Assembly: GCA_002719955.1 (NCBI GenBank)
Contig: PBFW01000056.1
Coordinates: forward strand, 1-64,000
Direction of reading: 5' to 3'
Length of the DNA: 64,000 bases
From: Deltaproteobacteria bacterium
Lineage (GTDB): Bacteria; Myxococcota_A; UBA9160; UBA4427
Part shown: one piece after another, positions 63,064-64,000 of the stretch
Numbering within the stretch: position 1 is the stretch's first letter
Layout of the letters: each line of letters begins with the position of its first letter
Notes under the pieces: model-generated
Seen by the model: the letters and a program-made list of their open reading frames with translations, nothing else
The model's database searches: none
What the model was told of the DNA's origin: nothing
Made by a program: the position numbers and the translations under genes

Positions 63064-63905
63064 TGTCGGTCAAATTGTTTGGGCAATTTCTGATCGATCA
63101 GGGCGAGGTCGACGCGAGCCATGTGCGTGAGGCCCTCCTGCTGATGGAAGGCGAGAACGCGTCGCTCGCTGAACTCGCCATCTGTCGGGGCTTCATGACC
63201 CGGAGCCAGGCGCTCAGCGTTAGCGCCGAGCAGCGAAATCGCGATCTGGACTTCGCTGAGTTGGCGGTCGAACTGGGCTTCTTGACGCCCGACCAGCTCG
63301 TCGAGGTGCGGCGGGGGCGGCGCAGCCGGCGGCTCCGGATCGGCGAGGCCCTCGTGCGTCGGGGTGCCATCCAGCGCGATCGCCTCGGGACCTTGCTCGA
63401 CGCCTACAAGGCGGATCAGGCCCAATACGAGTTCGCCGAGCTCGCTGAGGTCGACCTGCCCGATGACCTCGCGAGTCATCCCGTGACGCACGACCTGCTC
63501 GAGCTCCTGCCTCGCCTTCTGATGAGGGTCGCGCGGCTGCGGGCCAAGCTGGGTGAGATTCGCGAATTTGATTCGGCGCCCGATTTTGCCGAGGTCGGGG
63601 TGTCGGTTTCGCTCGAGGGCGTTTGCGGATTGGAGGTCGCCCTCGTGTCGGATCTCGATTTCGCCGAGGCGCTGGCGATCGCCGTGTGTGGGACCTCGCT
63701 GGGTGATCTCGATCTTGAGATGATCGCCGACGGTGTGGGAGAATTCTTGACCGTGCTCGGCGGTCACGCGGCCAGCGCGACGACTCGCAGGGGACACCGT
63801 GTCGAACTCGGACCGCCCGACTACGAAGCGGAGCTCTGTGATGGCTGGAGCGTCGATCTCGCCGTCGGGACGGGACGCGCGGCATTGGTCCTCCGCAGCT
63901 TCTGA
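63063..63905 (+). CDS. Protein with type II secretion N-terminal-like repeats and a CheX/CheC-like domain
   Basis: The 280-aa protein has two repeats of the GspE/MshE N-terminal type (KLFGQFLIDQGEVDASHVRE and FAELAVELGFLTPDQLVEVR), then RIGEALVRRGAIQRDRLGTL. A C-terminal domain of the CheX/CheC phosphatase type follows (VALVSDLDFAEALAIAVCGT and EMIADGVGEFLTVLGGHAAS). The CheX-like motif E-x-x-N has Glu but no clear Asn. It may dephosphorylate or bind a response regulator, fitting its coupling to the receiver fragment. Start ATG with GGGGGAG upstream. Confidence 0.7.
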   Translation: MSVKLFGQFLIDQGEVDASHVREALLLMEGENASLAELAICRGFMTRSQALSVSAEQRNRDLDFAELAVELGFLTPDQLVEVRRGRRSRRLRIGEALVRRGAIQRDRLGTLLDAYKADQAQYEFAELAEVDLPDDLASHPVTHDLLELLPRLLMRVARLRAKLGEIREFDSAPDFAEVGVSVSLEGVCGLEVALVSDLDFAEALAIAVCGTSLGDLDLEMIADGVGEFLTVLGGHAASATTRRGHRVELGPPDYEAELCDGWSVDLAVGTGRAALVLRSF

Positions 63906-63983
63906 TTCGCGGATCCCCCCCGGTTCGCGCCGATGCCGATCCGGAAGCCCGAACGGCACAGTTTCCGTGTTACGCTCGCTCCC

Positions 63984-64000
63984 ATGAGCCAGCGGGATCA
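63984..64000 (+). CDS. Possible start of the next gene (partial)
   Basis: An ATG at 63984 begins MSQRD and runs off the window. A short spacing (78 nt) from the CheX-like gene on the same strand suggests an operon. No family can be named from five codons. Confidence 0.3.

Overview
The window is high-GC DNA, densely packed with genes, from a free-living Gram-negative bacterium. It has outer-membrane two-partner secretion, lipoproteins, a PEP-CTERM signal, haem A synthase for an aerobic terminal oxidase, and many acyl-CoA enzymes. GTG and TTG starts are frequent and ribosome binding sites are AGGAG-like. The gene mix (LLM flavin oxidoreductase, thiolase-like protein 1, MeaA-type mutase, malyl-CoA lyase, class GN sortase) fits former deltaproteobacterial groups such as Myxococcota or Binatota. 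That placement is inference from gene content, not from a marker gene. I recognised no rRNA, tRNA, CRISPR array, insertion sequence, prophage or replication origin.

Layout. 1-2.5 kb: lysine-rich H1-like protein, TerB-like protein, LLM oxidoreductase, orphan flagellar-rod-like protein. 2.5-4.8 kb: arsM-arsS arsenic methylation/arsenosugar operon. 5.1-10.4 kb: SDR, haem A synthase, class IV aminotransferase and citrate synthase. 11-15.8 kb: SUI1 factor, CoA-binding protein and an M16 peptidase pair. 15.8-26.4 kb: two-partner secretion system with a giant TpsA exoprotein (about 2,885 aa) and its TpsB pore. 26.8-33.5 kb: TetR and WYL regulators, patatin, EF-P, a DUF6868-like membrane protein and a thiolase-like protein. 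33.5-35.3 kb: class GN sortase beside the wreck of its substrate gene. 35.4-43.4 kb: EtfBA, metallo-beta-lactamase hydrolases, degenerate hydrolases, a thioesterase and a PD-(D/E)XK nuclease. 43.7-50.5 kb: serine acetyltransferase, CcmH-like protein, and a B12 block (PduO-type adenosyltransferase, MeaB, MeaA-type mutase), then an SrkA-like kinase. 50.5-58.5 kb: exported metalloprotease, sulfatase-like lipoprotein, VOC protein, NadA, a stop-interrupted PEP-CTERM gene, ManC and an MFS transporter. 58.7-62.4 kb: aldo/keto reductase remnant, then an operon for a two-subunit CoA ligase, a half-ferredoxin and malyl-CoA lyase. The end holds a decapitated receiver and a CheX-like protein.

How they fit. 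MeaA-type mutase, MeaB and the adenosyltransferase, with CoA ligase and malyl-CoA lyase 10 kb away, suggest acetyl-CoA/C2 assimilation of the ethylmalonyl-CoA or serine-cycle type. Citrate synthase, EtfAB, SDR and thiolase-like proteins add general acyl-CoA metabolism. Surface biology is prominent (TPS, GN sortase, PEP-CTERM), and two surface-anchoring substrates are visibly broken while the GN sortase is intact. The strongest leads are this substrate erosion, the ligase/half-ferredoxin/lyase operon, and several hydrolase-fold proteins that have lost catalytic residues.
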